A stretch of DNA of 64,000 bases from DATMGU01 sp035555315 (GTDB taxonomy: Bacteria > Pseudomonadota > Alphaproteobacteria > ATCC43930 > CGMCC-115725): the NCBI GenBank assembly GCA_035555315.1, contig DATMGU010000044.1, positions 1-64,000 on the forward strand, in the 5' to 3' direction. Both the position numbers and the translations under genes were made by a program. Within the stretch, counting starts at the first letter, position 1, and the number at the start of each line of letters is the position of its first letter. The notes beneath the pieces were generated by a model. That model did not search any database. It saw nothing but the letters and a program-made list of their open reading frames with translations, and had not been told where the DNA came from. Positions 43,205 to 53,074 of this stretch are shown here, in pieces.

Positions 43205-44262
43205 TGGGCCCCCTCCCGGGACCGGAACGGGCTGAGCCATCCGGGGACGACATTCTGCTCGATGTCCGCCATCTTGAGGTCGCGTTTCGGCTGCCGGCGG
43301 GACGTGCCTTCGCCGTCCGCGACGTCTCGTTCACGGTGCGCCGGGGGGAGACCGTCGCCCTGGTCGGCGAATCCGGCTCCGGCAAGAGCGTTACCAGCCT
43401 CGCCATCCTCGGCCTCACCCCGCCGAAGCCGTTCTGCGACATGTCCGGTCAGGTGCTGCTCCGCGCGCGGGATGGCGGCATGCGCGACCTGCTCACCGTG
43501 CCGGATCGCGAGATGCGCCAGCTGCGGGGAGCCGTCGCCTCGATGATCTTCCAGGAGCCGATGACCTCGTTCAACCCGGTGCTCACGATCGGCGACCAGA
43601 TCGCCGAGACGCTGCTGTTTCACCTCAAGCTGTCCAAACACGCGGCCTTCGACCGGTCGGCCGAGCTGCTCGACCTCGTCGGCATTCCCGATGCGCGCAA
43701 ACGCCTAGCCAATTTTCCCCACCAGCTTTCCGGCGGGATGCGGCAACGCGCGATGATCGCGATGGCGCTGGCCTGCGAGCCGGACCTGCTCATCGCCGAC
43801 GAGCCGACCACGGCGCTCGACGTGACCATCCAGGCGCAGATTATCGAGTTGCTCCAGCGGCTGCAGCAACGATCCGGCATGGCCATCATCTTCATCACCC
43901 ATAATCTCGGCGTGGTGGCCGAGATCGCCGACCGTGTGATGGTCATGTATGGCGGGCGCATCGTGGAACAGGCCGATGTCGTGCCCATGTTCAAAAACCC
44001 GCTGATGCCCTACACGAAGGGGTTGCTGCAATCCGTGCCCAGGCTCGATCTTGCCGGGCGGCGTCGAGGGCCGTTGGCGGCCATACCCGGCAATGTCCCG
44101 ACGATACTCAACTCTCCGCCCGGCTGCGGTTTCGAGCCGCGCTGCGGCTTCGCGCGCCTCGGCGAATGCGAGGTCGCGGTACCGGTGCTGGAAGAGGCGA
44201 TGCCGGGTCATGCCGTTCGCTGCGTCCGCTGGTCGCAGATCGCCCGGGAAGCCGCGTCATGA
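43204..44262 (+). CDS. Dipeptide-type ABC transporter ATPase (DppD-like)
   Basis: The 352-residue product starts at ATG 43204 on the previous stop. Walker A GESGSGKS, Q-loop FQEPMTSFNPVLTIGDQI, signature LSGGMRQRAMIAMAL and Walker B LLIADEPTTALDVT are present. The C-terminal cysteine-bearing oligopeptide-ABC tail (GNVPTILNSPPGCGFEPRCG) is typical of DppD/OppD and often binds an iron-sulfur cluster. Confidence 0.94.
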   Translation: MGPLPGPERAEPSGDDILLDVRHLEVAFRLPAGRAFAVRDVSFTVRRGETVALVGESGSGKSVTSLAILGLTPPKPFCDMSGQVLLRARDGGMRDLLTVPDREMRQLRGAVASMIFQEPMTSFNPVLTIGDQIAETLLFHLKLSKHAAFDRSAELLDLVGIPDARKRLANFPHQLSGGMRQRAMIAMALACEPDLLIADEPTTALDVTIQAQIIELLQRLQQRSGMAIIFITHNLGVVAEIADRVMVMYGGRIVEQADVVPMFKNPLMPYTKGLLQSVPRLDLAGRRRGPLAAIPGNVPTILNSPPGCGFEPRCGFARLGECEVAVPVLEEAMPGHAVRCVRWSQIAREAAS

Positions 44263-45287
44263 CGCCCGATGCCGGCCAGGGCGCCCCCGACAGAGACGCC
44301 GACACGCTGCTTGAAGTCCGCGACTTGCGGAAGTGGTACCCCATCAAGCGCAGCTGGCTGTCCCGCGAGCGCGAGAGCGTGAAGGCCGTGGACGGCGTGT
44401 CGTTCGGCGTGCGGCGCGGCGAGGTGCTGAGCATCGTCGGCGAGTCGGGCTCGGGCAAGACCACGATCGGGCGGCTGGCGATGCGCCTGATCGAGCCGAC
44501 CGACGGGACGATCCGCTTCGACGGTCACGACATCACCCATCTGTCGCGCCGGCAAATGCGGCCGATCCGACGCCGCATGCAGCTGGTGTTCCAGGATCCC
44601 TATGCGTCGCTCAATCCCCGCAAGCCGGTGTCGAGCATCGTCGCCGCTCCGTTGGATATCCATGGGTTGGCGAGTTCTGCCCAAGACCGCCGGGAAAAGG
44701 TCGCGGAGGCCCTCGGGCTGGTCGGCTTGTCGCCGGACCATGCGGGACGCTATCCCCATGAATTTTCCGGCGGCCAGCGCCAACGCATCGGCATCGCCCG
44801 CGCCTTGATCAGCCGCCCGGACCTGCTCGTCGCGGACGAGCCGGTTTCGGCACTCGACGTGTCTGTTCAGGCGCAGGTCGTCAACCTGATGCTGGAATTG
44901 AAGGAGCGTCTCGGGCTGACCATCCTCCTCATCGCGCATGATCTGGCCGTCGTCGGCCATATCTCGGATCGCATCGCCGTGATGTATCTCGGCCGGTTGG
45001 TGGAAATCGCCCCGGTCCGCGCGCTGTTCGAGAGCCCGCGGCATCCCTATACGGAAGCCCTGCTGTCCGCGGTCCCAATCCCCGATCCGACGCTCGATCG
45101 GCGGCGTATCCTCCTGAAGGGCGACATTCCCAGCCCGCTCAATCCCCCCTCGGGCTGCTCCTTCCGCACCCGATGTCCCTATGCCGTGACGGCCTGCGGG
45201 GAAACCGCGCCCCCCTTGGCCGAGGTTTCGCCCGGCCATTTCAAGGCCTGCATCCGCGATGATCTCGCCCTGCGCGCGGCGTTCTAG
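44259..45287 (+). CDS. Dipeptide-type ABC transporter ATPase (DppF-like)
   Basis: The 342-residue ATPase overlaps the DppD gene by 4 bases. It has Walker A GESGSGKT, FQDPYASLNPRKPVSSIV at the Q-loop, signature FSGGQRQRIGIARAL, Walker B LLVADEPVSALDVS and the terminal DIPSPLNPPSGCSFRTRCPY tail. It pairs with DppD as the heterodimeric motor. Confidence 0.94.
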   Translation: MTPDAGQGAPDRDADTLLEVRDLRKWYPIKRSWLSRERESVKAVDGVSFGVRRGEVLSIVGESGSGKTTIGRLAMRLIEPTDGTIRFDGHDITHLSRRQMRPIRRRMQLVFQDPYASLNPRKPVSSIVAAPLDIHGLASSAQDRREKVAEALGLVGLSPDHAGRYPHEFSGGQRQRIGIARALISRPDLLVADEPVSALDVSVQAQVVNLMLELKERLGLTILLIAHDLAVVGHISDRIAVMYLGRLVEIAPVRALFESPRHPYTEALLSAVPIPDPTLDRRRILLKGDIPSPLNPPSGCSFRTRCPYAVTACGETAPPLAEVSPGHFKACIRDDLALRAAF

Positions 45288-45321
45288 CGCGCTTCCAAGC
45301 TTCAGAAAGAAGGCCTTACCC

Positions 45322-46650
45322 ATGTCGCCCCCGGTCATGAAGGTTCACAGCACGGAGAAGCTTCCGGCATCGGCCGATGTCGTCATCATCGGCGGCGGGA
45401 TCGCCGGCGTCGCGACCGCCTATGCGCTGGCCAAGAAAGGCACCTCCGTCGCCTTGATCGAGAAGGGGCGGATCGCCGGCGAACAATCGAGCCGGAACTG
45501 GGGGTGGTGCCGGCAACAGAACCGTGACCCGCGCGAACTGCCGCTGATCAAGCGGAGCCTTGAAATCTGGGGCGGGCTCGACCGGGAGATCGGCGCGGAT
45601 CTCGGCTTTCGCCGCACCGGCCTGCTCTATGCCACGACCAACCCATCCGATATCGCCGCCTGGGAAAAATGGGGCGAGATCGCGCGCGGGCATCAGATCC
45701 ACAGCCGCATCCTGACCGCCGCGGAAGCGAAATCGATGACGCCGGGCAGCACGGGCGATTGGATCGGCGGCGTGCATTCGCCGACCGACGGGCGTGCCGA
45801 GCCGATGCTGGCGACGCCCGCCCTCGCGGAAGCGGCCCTTCGGCTCGGCGTGACGATCCACCAGGAGTGCGCGGCGCGCGGCTTGGAGATGAGCGCCGGC
45901 AAGGTCTCGGCGGTGATCACGGAACACGGCACGATCCGCACGCAGGCCGTGCTCTGCGCCGGCGGGGCTTGGGCATCGATGTTCTGTCGCCGGCACGGGA
46001 TCAAGCTGCCGCAGGCGGGGGTCCGCTCGACATCCTTCTATACGGACGCGGCGCCCGAGGTCGTGACAGGCGGACTCTCCACGCCCAAATTCACCATTCG
46101 CCGCAGGCTCGACGGCGGCTACACGGTCGGCTTGAGCGGGCGCGGCCTGCTTGAATTGACGCCGCAGGGCCTGCGGTACGCGCGGCAATTCTGGCCCACC
46201 TTCAAGAAGCGGCGATGGGGCCTCAAGATCTCTGTCGGCTCATCCTTCGTGAAGGGCCCCGAGGCCTTCACGCACTGGCAGTTCGACAAGACCTCGCCGT
46301 TCGAACGGATGCGCATCTATGATCCCGCACCCGATCCGGCATTGGTCGAAATGGGTGTCGCCGGCTTGGCGGACCTCTATCCGTCGCTTGGCCGGCTGAA
46401 GGTCGCCCAGAGCTGGGGCGGGTTGGTCGACGCGATGCCGGATGCCATCCCGGTTATTTCCCCCGTGGATCATGTACCGGGTTTCTTCCTGGCGACCGGG
46501 TTCAGCGGGCATGGCTTCGGCATCGGACCCGCGGCGGGGCAGCTGGCGGCCGATCTCATCCGGGGGGACAGACCCATCGTCGATCCGCATCCCTACCGCT
46601 ACGCCCGCCTCGTCGACGGGACCGACCTCGGAGCGCCGGGCATGCTCTAA
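45322..46650 (+). CDS. FAD-dependent oxidoreductase of the DAO family
   Basis: The product has 442 residues. ADVVIIGGGIAGVATAYALA is the FAD-binding motif near residue 19, followed by SSRNWGWCRQQNRDPRELPL, a segment shared with gamma-glutamylputrescine- and amino-acid-oxidase-like proteins. The end GFSGHGFGIGPAAGQLAADL contacts FAD. It lies 34 bases after DppF, so it probably oxidises the amine or amino acid imported by the transporter. Confidence 0.9.
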   Translation: MSPPVMKVHSTEKLPASADVVIIGGGIAGVATAYALAKKGTSVALIEKGRIAGEQSSRNWGWCRQQNRDPRELPLIKRSLEIWGGLDREIGADLGFRRTGLLYATTNPSDIAAWEKWGEIARGHQIHSRILTAAEAKSMTPGSTGDWIGGVHSPTDGRAEPMLATPALAEAALRLGVTIHQECAARGLEMSAGKVSAVITEHGTIRTQAVLCAGGAWASMFCRRHGIKLPQAGVRSTSFYTDAAPEVVTGGLSTPKFTIRRRLDGGYTVGLSGRGLLELTPQGLRYARQFWPTFKKRRWGLKISVGSSFVKGPEAFTHWQFDKTSPFERMRIYDPAPDPALVEMGVAGLADLYPSLGRLKVAQSWGGLVDAMPDAIPVISPVDHVPGFFLATGFSGHGFGIGPAAGQLAADLIRGDRPIVDPHPYRYARLVDGTDLGAPGML

Positions 46651-46786
46651 CGATCTGGCGATTGATGGCCGCAGCGGCACGGCCGTGGCGCTTATGCGCG
46701 TGCCCTTCCCTCATCGGCGGGTTAACCTAGGCGTCGTGACGTATAAACCGCGCGATACCACGCGCTCGAAACCATAGGGCCGCCCC

Positions 46787-47614
46787 ATGTCCGATGCCGA
46801 CGAGATCAACCTCACCGCCGCTGTGATCGACAGCCTGCAACGAGCCGAAAACCCCCGGCTGAAGCAAATCATGACCAGTTTGGTGCAGCATCTGCACGGC
46901 TTCGTCCGCGAGACGCGACCGAGCCAGGAGGAATGGGCGTTCGCGATCGATTTCCTGACCCGGACCGGCCAGATGTGCACCGCCGAGCGGCAGGAATTCA
47001 TCCTGCTGTCGGATACGCTGGGCGTCTCGATGCTGGTCGATCGGATCAATCACGAAGACCAGGACGGTGCCACCGACACCACGGTGCTGGGGCCGTTCTT
47101 CGTCGCCGACCAGCCGGTGGTGCCGATGGGCAGCTCGATCCTGAAGCGGGCCGAGCCGGGCGAGGCGCTGTGGCTGTCCGGCGTCGTGCGCGACGCGGCG
47201 GGCCGGCCGGCGGCGGGTGCCCGGATCGATGTCTGGCAGACCGCCTTGAACGGGCTTTACGATGTGCAGGACGCCTCGGCCCCGGCCGGTCATCTGAGGG
47301 CCGCGTTCGTGACCCGCGCCGATGGCGCCTATGCCTTCGAGACCGTCGCGCCGACCAGCTATCCGATCCCCGACGACGGGCCGGTCGGGCAGATGTTGGG
47401 AGCACTCGGCCGGCACCCATACCGGCCGGCGCATATCCATTTCATGATCGCCCATCCGGGCAGCCGCACCTTGGTCACCCATCTTTTCGCCGCGGGCGAC
47501 CGGCATCTCGACAGCGATGCCGTCTTCGGGGTGAAGGACACGCTTGTTTTCACGCCCGAGGCGGGCCCGGAGGGGCAGCGGCTGCGCTATGATTTCGGCT
47601 TGCGCGCGCGTTAG
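46787..47614 (+). CDS. Intradiol ring-cleavage dioxygenase (catechol/hydroxyquinol 1,2-dioxygenase type)
   Basis: This 275-residue enzyme has the N-terminal helical domain of catechol-type dioxygenases and TTVLGPFFVADQP. The iron ligands can be placed as Y158 (NGLYDVQ), Y192 (TSYPIPDDGPVG), H216 and H218 (RPAHIHF). YPIPDDGPVG and PYRPAHIHFM favour the hydroxyquinol subgroup. It opens catechol or hydroxyquinol to a muconate. No muconate-pathway genes are beside it. Confidence 0.9.
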   Translation: MSDADEINLTAAVIDSLQRAENPRLKQIMTSLVQHLHGFVRETRPSQEEWAFAIDFLTRTGQMCTAERQEFILLSDTLGVSMLVDRINHEDQDGATDTTVLGPFFVADQPVVPMGSSILKRAEPGEALWLSGVVRDAAGRPAAGARIDVWQTALNGLYDVQDASAPAGHLRAAFVTRADGAYAFETVAPTSYPIPDDGPVGQMLGALGRHPYRPAHIHFMIAHPGSRTLVTHLFAAGDRHLDSDAVFGVKDTLVFTPEAGPEGQRLRYDFGLRAR

Positions 47615-47713
47615 AGCCGGCCGGCCGTCGCCTAGGCCAGCAAGCTGCAATCATATCTTAATTCGAAACGGGTAGACGTAAGGAGAGTCATTCGGCCAGG
47701 AAATCGGGTCACT

Positions 47714-49411
47714 ATGCGCAATCTCACTGTGTACCAACGTCTCGTGCTGATCATCGCGGTTCTGTCCGCCGTCTTCGTGGCGGTGTCGAGCGCGCAGATC
47801 GTGGTACTTCGGAATACCGTCACCGAAGAGCGCCAGGCCAAGGTGCACGATTTGGTCGATTCGGCGAAAAAGATCCTCGACTTCTACGGCGATAGCGCCA
47901 AAGCCGGCAAACTCAAGCCGGAGGAGGCGCGGCAGCTCGCCTTCGCCTCGATCGGCGCGATGCGCTGGGGCGAATACGCCGATTACGTCGCGATCTACGG
48001 TGCCGGCCCGGCCGATGCCGGCGTCAACTACGTCCATGGCAATCCGAAATACGTCGGCGTCAACCGCTTGGATTTCAAGGACAGCCAAGGCCGGCGGGTG
48101 ATCAGCGACATTGTCGACACCGCCCGGTCGGGCGGTGGTTACGTCGCGTACCTCGCGCCTAGGGCGTCCGGCGGCGCCGAGCTGCCGAAGCTGTCCTATG
48201 TCAGCAGCTACGGCCCGGTCGACAAGCTCCTCGCGATCCAGGCCGGCGTCTATATCGACGATATCGACGAGGTGGTGTTCCGCCACACCCTGTGGACCGT
48301 CATGGGCGGTCTGGCGGGGCTGCTTATCGCGGGGCTGGTCGCCTTCGGTGTCGGCCGTGGCCTGGTTCGCCCGTTGGGCTCGATCTGTGGTGTCATGGAT
48401 GGTCTGGCGAAGGGCGATTTCACCGTCGATGTACCGTTTGTCGAGCGCCGCAATGAGATCGGCCGTATCGCCCGCAGCCTGGGCGTCTTCAAGGATCATT
48501 TGGTCGAGGCCGAGCGGCTGCGTGCCGAGCAGGGGAAGGCCGAGGAGCGCGCCGCGGCGGATCGCAAATCGGCGATGAACCGGATGGCGGGCGAATTCGA
48601 GCGCAGCGTCGGCGGGATCGTCGACGGGACCGCGTCGGCGGCGAATGCGATGCAGCGCTCGGCGCAATCGATGTCCGCGACCGCGGAGAAGACGACCCGC
48701 CAGAGCACGACGGTCGCGGCAGCGGCGGAACAGACCACCGCGAACGTGCAGACCGTGGCCGCCTCCGCGGAACAGCTTTCCGCTTCGATCGAGGAAATTT
48801 CCCGCCAGGTAGCGCGATCGGCATCGATCGCGCAGAGTGCCGTGGCACAGGCCGGCCGCACGAATCAAATGGTGGAGGTATTGGCGCATGCGACGCAGAA
48901 GATCGGCGAGGTGATGGGGCTCATTCAAAACATCGCCGGACAGACCAATCTGCTGGCGTTGAACGCGACGATCGAGGCGGCGCGGGCCGGCGAGGCCGGC
49001 AAGGGTTTCGCCGTCGTGGCGGGCGAGGTGAAGGCGCTTTCGACCCAGACCGCCAAGGCGACGGAGGAGATCTCGGGCCAGATCCAGGCGATCCGGAATG
49101 CCACCGGCGAGACGGTGGGGGCGATCCGCGAGATCGGCACCACGATCGGCCAGATCGACGAGATCGCCACGACGATCGCCGCGGCGGTCGAGCAACAGGG
49201 GGCCGCGACCCGAGAGATCGCCCGCAATGTTCAGCAGGCGGCGAACGGTACGCAGGAGGTCATGCGGAACATCACCGGCGTGACGCAAGCCTCGGGCGAG
49301 GTAGGATTAGCGGCCGAACAGGTACTCGGCTCGGCCGGCGATCTCGCGAAACAATCCGAACGCCTCAAGCTTGAGGTCGAGAGTTTCCTTACGACGGTAC
49401 GGGCGGCGTAG
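47714..49411 (+). CDS. Methyl-accepting chemotaxis protein with single Cache domain
   Basis: This 565-residue receptor has a first membrane segment at about 10-32 and a periplasmic sCache_2-like domain (WGEYADYVAIYGAGPADAGV, YVAYLAPR). A second membrane segment lies at about 191-215, followed by a HAMP domain. The long signalling coil ends with the hairpin tip IQNIAGQTNLLALNATIEAA. It reports ligand binding to CheA/CheW. The ligand is unknown; sCache_2 domains often bind small carboxylates. Confidence 0.94.
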   Translation: MRNLTVYQRLVLIIAVLSAVFVAVSSAQIVVLRNTVTEERQAKVHDLVDSAKKILDFYGDSAKAGKLKPEEARQLAFASIGAMRWGEYADYVAIYGAGPADAGVNYVHGNPKYVGVNRLDFKDSQGRRVISDIVDTARSGGGYVAYLAPRASGGAELPKLSYVSSYGPVDKLLAIQAGVYIDDIDEVVFRHTLWTVMGGLAGLLIAGLVAFGVGRGLVRPLGSICGVMDGLAKGDFTVDVPFVERRNEIGRIARSLGVFKDHLVEAERLRAEQGKAEERAAADRKSAMNRMAGEFERSVGGIVDGTASAANAMQRSAQSMSATAEKTTRQSTTVAAAAEQTTANVQTVAASAEQLSASIEEISRQVARSASIAQSAVAQAGRTNQMVEVLAHATQKIGEVMGLIQNIAGQTNLLALNATIEAARAGEAGKGFAVVAGEVKALSTQTAKATEEISGQIQAIRNATGETVGAIREIGTTIGQIDEIATTIAAAVEQQGAATREIARNVQQAANGTQEVMRNITGVTQASGEVGLAAEQVLGSAGDLAKQSERLKLEVESFLTTVRAA

Positions 49412-49450
49412 CCTTACCGCCGCGAAGGGGGCTGTTCGGTCCCGCTTCGC

Positions 49451-50077
49451 CTAGCGGGCGAGGCTATAGGGGCCGCCGCGTCGTACCGCCGCCTGGTAGG
49501 CCGGCCGTTCATGCAGCCGCGCCACCCAGGCATCGAGGTTCGGGTAGTCGGCGCGCTTGCCTTGCATGCCGGCCACTTCGCCGATGAAGCTCATTTGCAC
49601 ATCGGCGCCGGTGAACGCGTCGCCGAGCAGATAGGACCGGCCCGTCAGCGCGCTATCGAGAAATCCCAAATGATTGGCGATCTCGCTCTCGATGCGCGGC
49701 ACGAGCGGCGCCTTGGCGTCGCCCAGGCGCGCGGTATAGACGTGGAGCACCAGCGGCAGCATGGCCGATCCCTCGGCATAATGCAGCCATTGCACATAAT
49801 CGTCATAAGCGGGCGTCTCGGGTGCCGGCTGCAGGCGCCCGCCGCCGTGGCGACGGATCAGATAGTCGATGATGGCGCCCGACTCGATGATCGTGCGATC
49901 GCCTTCCGTGACAACCGGCGATTTGCCGAGCGGGTGGATCGCCTTCAGCTCGGGCGGGGCCAATCTAGTCTGCGGAATCCGCTGATAGGCCTTGATCTCG
50001 TAGGGCAGCCCTAGCTCCTCAAGGAGCCATAGAATGCGATGCGAGCGTGAATCGTTCAGGTGATGGACGGTGATCAT
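49451..50077 (-). CDS. Glutathione S-transferase
   Basis: The product has 208 residues. The thioredoxin-like domain begins ITVHHLNDSRSHRILWLLEE with the catalytic-type serine near residue 10, and PLGKSPVVTEGDRTIIESGA carries the cis-proline and glutathione-binding ES pair. The C-terminal helical domain ends RPAYQAAVRRGG. ATG 50077 has AAGGAGG upstream. It lies downstream of an ArsR regulator in the same direction. Confidence 0.92.
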   Translation of the reverse strand: MITVHHLNDSRSHRILWLLEELGLPYEIKAYQRIPQTRLAPPELKAIHPLGKSPVVTEGDRTIIESGAIIDYLIRRHGGGRLQPAPETPAYDDYVQWLHYAEGSAMLPLVLHVYTARLGDAKAPLVPRIESEIANHLGFLDSALTGRSYLLGDAFTGADVQMSFIGEVAGMQGKRADYPNLDAWVARLHERPAYQAAVRRGGPYSLAR

Positions 50078-50145
50078 GGGGTAACCTCCTTCACGGAGAG
50101 GGGCGACGTCAATTCTTTCGATCCCGCCCGCGGGAACGGCGGTCT

Positions 50146-50448
50146 TCATAGATTGGCGAACACCCCGGTTTTAGCAGCGCGAATCCGATCCTCGTCGCGG
50201 CGGTAGAAAATCCACTGCTTGATGCGCTTCGAGCGCACCAATCCGGCTTGGGCCAGGACGCGCATGTGCTCGCTGAGCGTCGCCTGGGTGATGCCGAGTT
50301 TCTCGGCGATGAGTAGCGCGCAGACCCCATCCTCCACCAGATCGCCATCGACCTGCGGGGCGAAATGGGCGCGCGGGTCCTTCAGCCATTGGAGGATCGT
50401 AAGGCGGCGCTCGTTGGCGAGCGCCTTGATGATCTCAACATCTTGCAT
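50146..50448 (-). CDS. ArsR-family transcriptional regulator
   Basis: This 100-residue winged-helix protein has IIKALANERRLTILQWLKDP, then LLIAEKLGITQATLSEHMRV and LAQAGLVRSKRIKQWIFYRR. It lacks the ELCVCDL-type metal cysteines, so it is probably not a metal sensor. It is the first gene of a two-gene unit with the GST gene 68 bases downstream and probably represses it. The long frame upstream belongs to the opposite strand. Confidence 0.9.
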   Translation of the reverse strand: MQDVEIIKALANERRLTILQWLKDPRAHFAPQVDGDLVEDGVCALLIAEKLGITQATLSEHMRVLAQAGLVRSKRIKQWIFYRRDEDRIRAAKTGVFANL

Positions 50449-50502
50449 TTCGTTATTTTGCGAAGTAACTAATTCTGTGTCAATCCTCCGCACGGGTGAT
50501 CC

Positions 50503-51447
50503 ATGTCCCTCGATACCCCCATCACGCCCGATCGCATCGCCGAGATCGAACGGCTGATCCGGCCGCATATCCGCCATACGCCGGTTCTCGGTGTCGACAT
50601 GGCCGATTTCGGTCTGTCTTCGAGACCGATCGACCTCAAGCTCGAATGCCTGCAACATTCGGGTTCGTTCAAGGCGCGCGGCGCCTTCGCGAACCTCCTG
50701 ACGCGGCCGGTTCCGGCGGCGGGGGTGGTCGCGGCGTCGGGCGGCAACCATGGCGCGGCGGTCGCCTATGCCGCCATGCGGCTGGGCAAGCCTGCGACCA
50801 TCTTCGTGCCGGGCGTCACCTCGCCCGCGAAGGCCGACCGTATCCGCGGCTATGGGGCGACCCTCGTCGTCACCGGCGAGCGTTACGCCGATGCCTTGGC
50901 CGCGAGCCAACGCTTCGCCGAGGACAGCGGAGCGCTCGCCGTCCATGCCTTCGATCAGCCCGAGACGCTGCTCGGCCAAGGGACCGTCGGCAGCGAGATC
51001 GAGGCGGATCTCCCCGATATCGATACCCTGCTGGTGGCGGTCGGGGGCGGCGGCTTGATCGGCGGCATCGCGGCTTGGTTCCGTGGCCGGATCAAGATCG
51101 TCGCCGTCGAGCCCGAAGGCTCTCCGACGCTGTGGCGCGCCTTCGAGGCGGGGCGGCCGGTCGATGCCGAGGCGGAGGGGATCGCCGCGGACTCCCTGGC
51201 GCCGAAGCGCGTCGGCGAGATCATGTTCCCGATCGCGCGGGCCTTCGTCGATCGTTCCGTGCTGGTCTCGGACGACGACATCCGCGCGGCGCAGCGGGCG
51301 CTCTGGGACAAGGTTCGCGTGGTGACGGAGCCGGGAGGCGCCGCGGCCTTCGCGGCGCTGCTGTCAGGCCGCTACGCCCCGGCCGCCGGTGAACGGGTGG
51401 CGGTGCTGGTCTGCGGGTCGAATACGACGGCGGTGCGGTTCGAGTAA
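50503..51447 (+). CDS. PLP-dependent threonine/serine dehydratase-family enzyme
   Basis: The 314-residue product has the fold-type II signature: PLP lysine K57 in LQHSGSFKARGA, the phosphate- and cofactor-binding ASGGNHGAAVAYAA and VAVGGGGLIGGIAA, and a C-terminal VLVCGSNTT with the serine or threonine near the pyridine nitrogen. There is no regulatory ACT domain, so it is a catabolic-type threonine or serine (or hydroxyaspartate) dehydratase. It is divergent from the ArsR gene. Confidence 0.9.
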   Translation: MSLDTPITPDRIAEIERLIRPHIRHTPVLGVDMADFGLSSRPIDLKLECLQHSGSFKARGAFANLLTRPVPAAGVVAASGGNHGAAVAYAAMRLGKPATIFVPGVTSPAKADRIRGYGATLVVTGERYADALAASQRFAEDSGALAVHAFDQPETLLGQGTVGSEIEADLPDIDTLLVAVGGGGLIGGIAAWFRGRIKIVAVEPEGSPTLWRAFEAGRPVDAEAEGIAADSLAPKRVGEIMFPIARAFVDRSVLVSDDDIRAAQRALWDKVRVVTEPGGAAAFAALLSGRYAPAAGERVAVLVCGSNTTAVRFE

Positions 51448-51467
51448 GGCGGCGGGCGCCCGCGCCG

Positions 51468-51656
51468 TCATCGCCAGCCGGCACGGGCGATCTTCTGGTC
51501 GGTATTGTACTGGCTGAGCGCGTAGACCGCCCAGATCGTCGCGGGGATCCAGCCGATCACGGTGATTTGCAGGATAAGGCAGATCAGCCCGGAAAACGGC
51601 CGGCCGATCGTGAAGAAAGTCAGCCAAGGCAAAATGAACGAGATCAACAATCGCAT
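51468..51656 (-). CDS. YqaE/Pmp3-family small membrane protein
   Basis: This 62-residue protein consists mainly of two hydrophobic helices: LISFILPWLTFFTIGRPFSG, then LICLILQITVIGWIPATIWA, ending VYALSQYN. The pattern is that of the YqaE/Pmp3 proteolipids linked to membrane potential and stress. It runs opposite to the dehydratase gene and ends close to it. Confidence 0.92.
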   Translation of the reverse strand: MRLLISFILPWLTFFTIGRPFSGLICLILQITVIGWIPATIWAVYALSQYNTDQKIARAGWR

Positions 51657-51838
51657 GAGAGACGCTCCGCCGAAGGATGGGCATGTCCGTTAACGGGGGC
51701 GACACTGCCAGCGATCCCGCCCCCAAGGAATGGCGTAACGGTCGAGAGCCTTGCCGCCATCCCGATGCCCGCGACAGAATGACGGTCAACAGCCCGCGCC
51801 GATAAGACGCGGCGACGGGGGCGGCGATAGGGGAAGGC

Positions 51839-53053
51839 ATGAAAAAATCCACGGTACTCGGCATCGCTGCCGCGATCTTGTTCGGCGGGGTATCGGCGCA
51901 TGCCGAGATTCCCGGCAATGTCGTGAAGATCGGCGTCCTGAACGACGCGACGGGGCCGTTCGCGGATCTTTCCGGGCCGGCCTCGGTCGAGGCGGCGCGG
52001 TTGGCGGTCGAGGATTTTACCGCGCTGGGCTCACAGGCCTTCAAGGTCGAGATCGTCTATGCCGACCACCAGAACAAGGCGGATGTCGGGGCGGCCATCA
52101 CGCGCAAATGGGTCGACCAGGATGGCGTCGACGCGGTCGTCGACGTGCCGAACACGGCGGTCGCCTTCGCCGTCAACGACATCCTGCGCGACAAGAACCG
52201 GGTGTTCCTGGCGTCGAGCGTCGCATCGTCGGACCTCACCGGCCCGAAATGCGCCGCCACGACGGTGCAATGGACCTTCGATACCTGGGCGCTGGCCCAT
52301 GGCACCGGCTCCGCCGTGACGCGGCAGGGTGGCGATAGCTGGTTCTTTATCGCCGCCGATTACGCGTTCGGGCAGGCGTTGGAGCGGGATACGAGCGCCG
52401 TCGTCCTGGCCAGCGGCGGCAAGGTCCTGGGCAGCGTGCGCCATCCGCTGAACACCGCGGATTTCGCCTCCTACCTGCTGCAGGCCCAGGCATCGAAGGC
52501 CAAGGTGGTCGGCTTGGCGGATGCCGGCAGCGACGCGGTGACGGCGCTGAAGCAGGCGAGCGAGTTCGGCCTGATGGCCGGCGGCCAGCGCGTCGCCGGC
52601 TTGCTGGTGTTTCTGACCGACATCCACAGCCTGGGGCTGCCGGCGGCGCAGGGGCTGCTGCTGACCGAGGCGTTTTATTGGGATCTCAACGCCGAGACCC
52701 GCGCCTGGTCGGCCCGGTTCGCCGCGCGGACCGGCGGCCGCATGCCGACGATGAACCATGCCGGCGTCTATTCCTCGGTGCTGGCCTATCTCAAGGCCGT
52801 CGCCGCATCGAAGACCATCGAGGGCGGCAAGGTCGTCGACGAGATGAAGCGCCTGCCGATCAACGATCCGCTGTTCGGCGGCACGGTCACCATCCGTGCC
52901 GATGGGCGGGCGGTTCATCCGATGTATCTGTTCCAGGTCAAGACCCCGGCGGAGTCGAAGGCGCCCTGGGACTACTACACGCTGGTCGCGACGATCCCGG
53001 CCCAGGAGGCGTTCCGGCCCCTGGCGGAGGGTGGCTGCGGCCTGGTCAAGTAG
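51839..53053 (+). CDS. Branched-chain amino-acid-type (LivK-like) substrate-binding protein
   Basis: The 404-residue precursor has a signal peptide (STVLGIAAAILFGGVSAHAE) and a periplasmic-binding type I domain beginning VVKIGVLNDATGPFADLSGP. DAVVDVPNTAVAFAVNDILR and WFFIAADYAFGQALERD fit the LivK/urea/aromatic-acid-binding group. GGGAAGG precedes ATG 51839. No permease or ATPase genes are adjacent, so partners lie elsewhere. Confidence 0.9.
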   Translation: MKKSTVLGIAAAILFGGVSAHAEIPGNVVKIGVLNDATGPFADLSGPASVEAARLAVEDFTALGSQAFKVEIVYADHQNKADVGAAITRKWVDQDGVDAVVDVPNTAVAFAVNDILRDKNRVFLASSVASSDLTGPKCAATTVQWTFDTWALAHGTGSAVTRQGGDSWFFIAADYAFGQALERDTSAVVLASGGKVLGSVRHPLNTADFASYLLQAQASKAKVVGLADAGSDAVTALKQASEFGLMAGGQRVAGLLVFLTDIHSLGLPAAQGLLLTEAFYWDLNAETRAWSARFAARTGGRMPTMNHAGVYSSVLAYLKAVAASKTIEGGKVVDEMKRLPINDPLFGGTVTIRADGRAVHPMYLFQVKTPAESKAPWDYYTLVATIPAQEAFRPLAEGGCGLVK

Positions 53054-53074
53054 AGCTGTGCCGGGGGAGGTGCC

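Noticed and set aside
50449..50979. N-terminal extension of the ArsR regulator on the minus strand
   Set aside because: This is the open shadow of the dehydratase gene on the plus strand. The ArsR domain begins exactly at ATG 50448.
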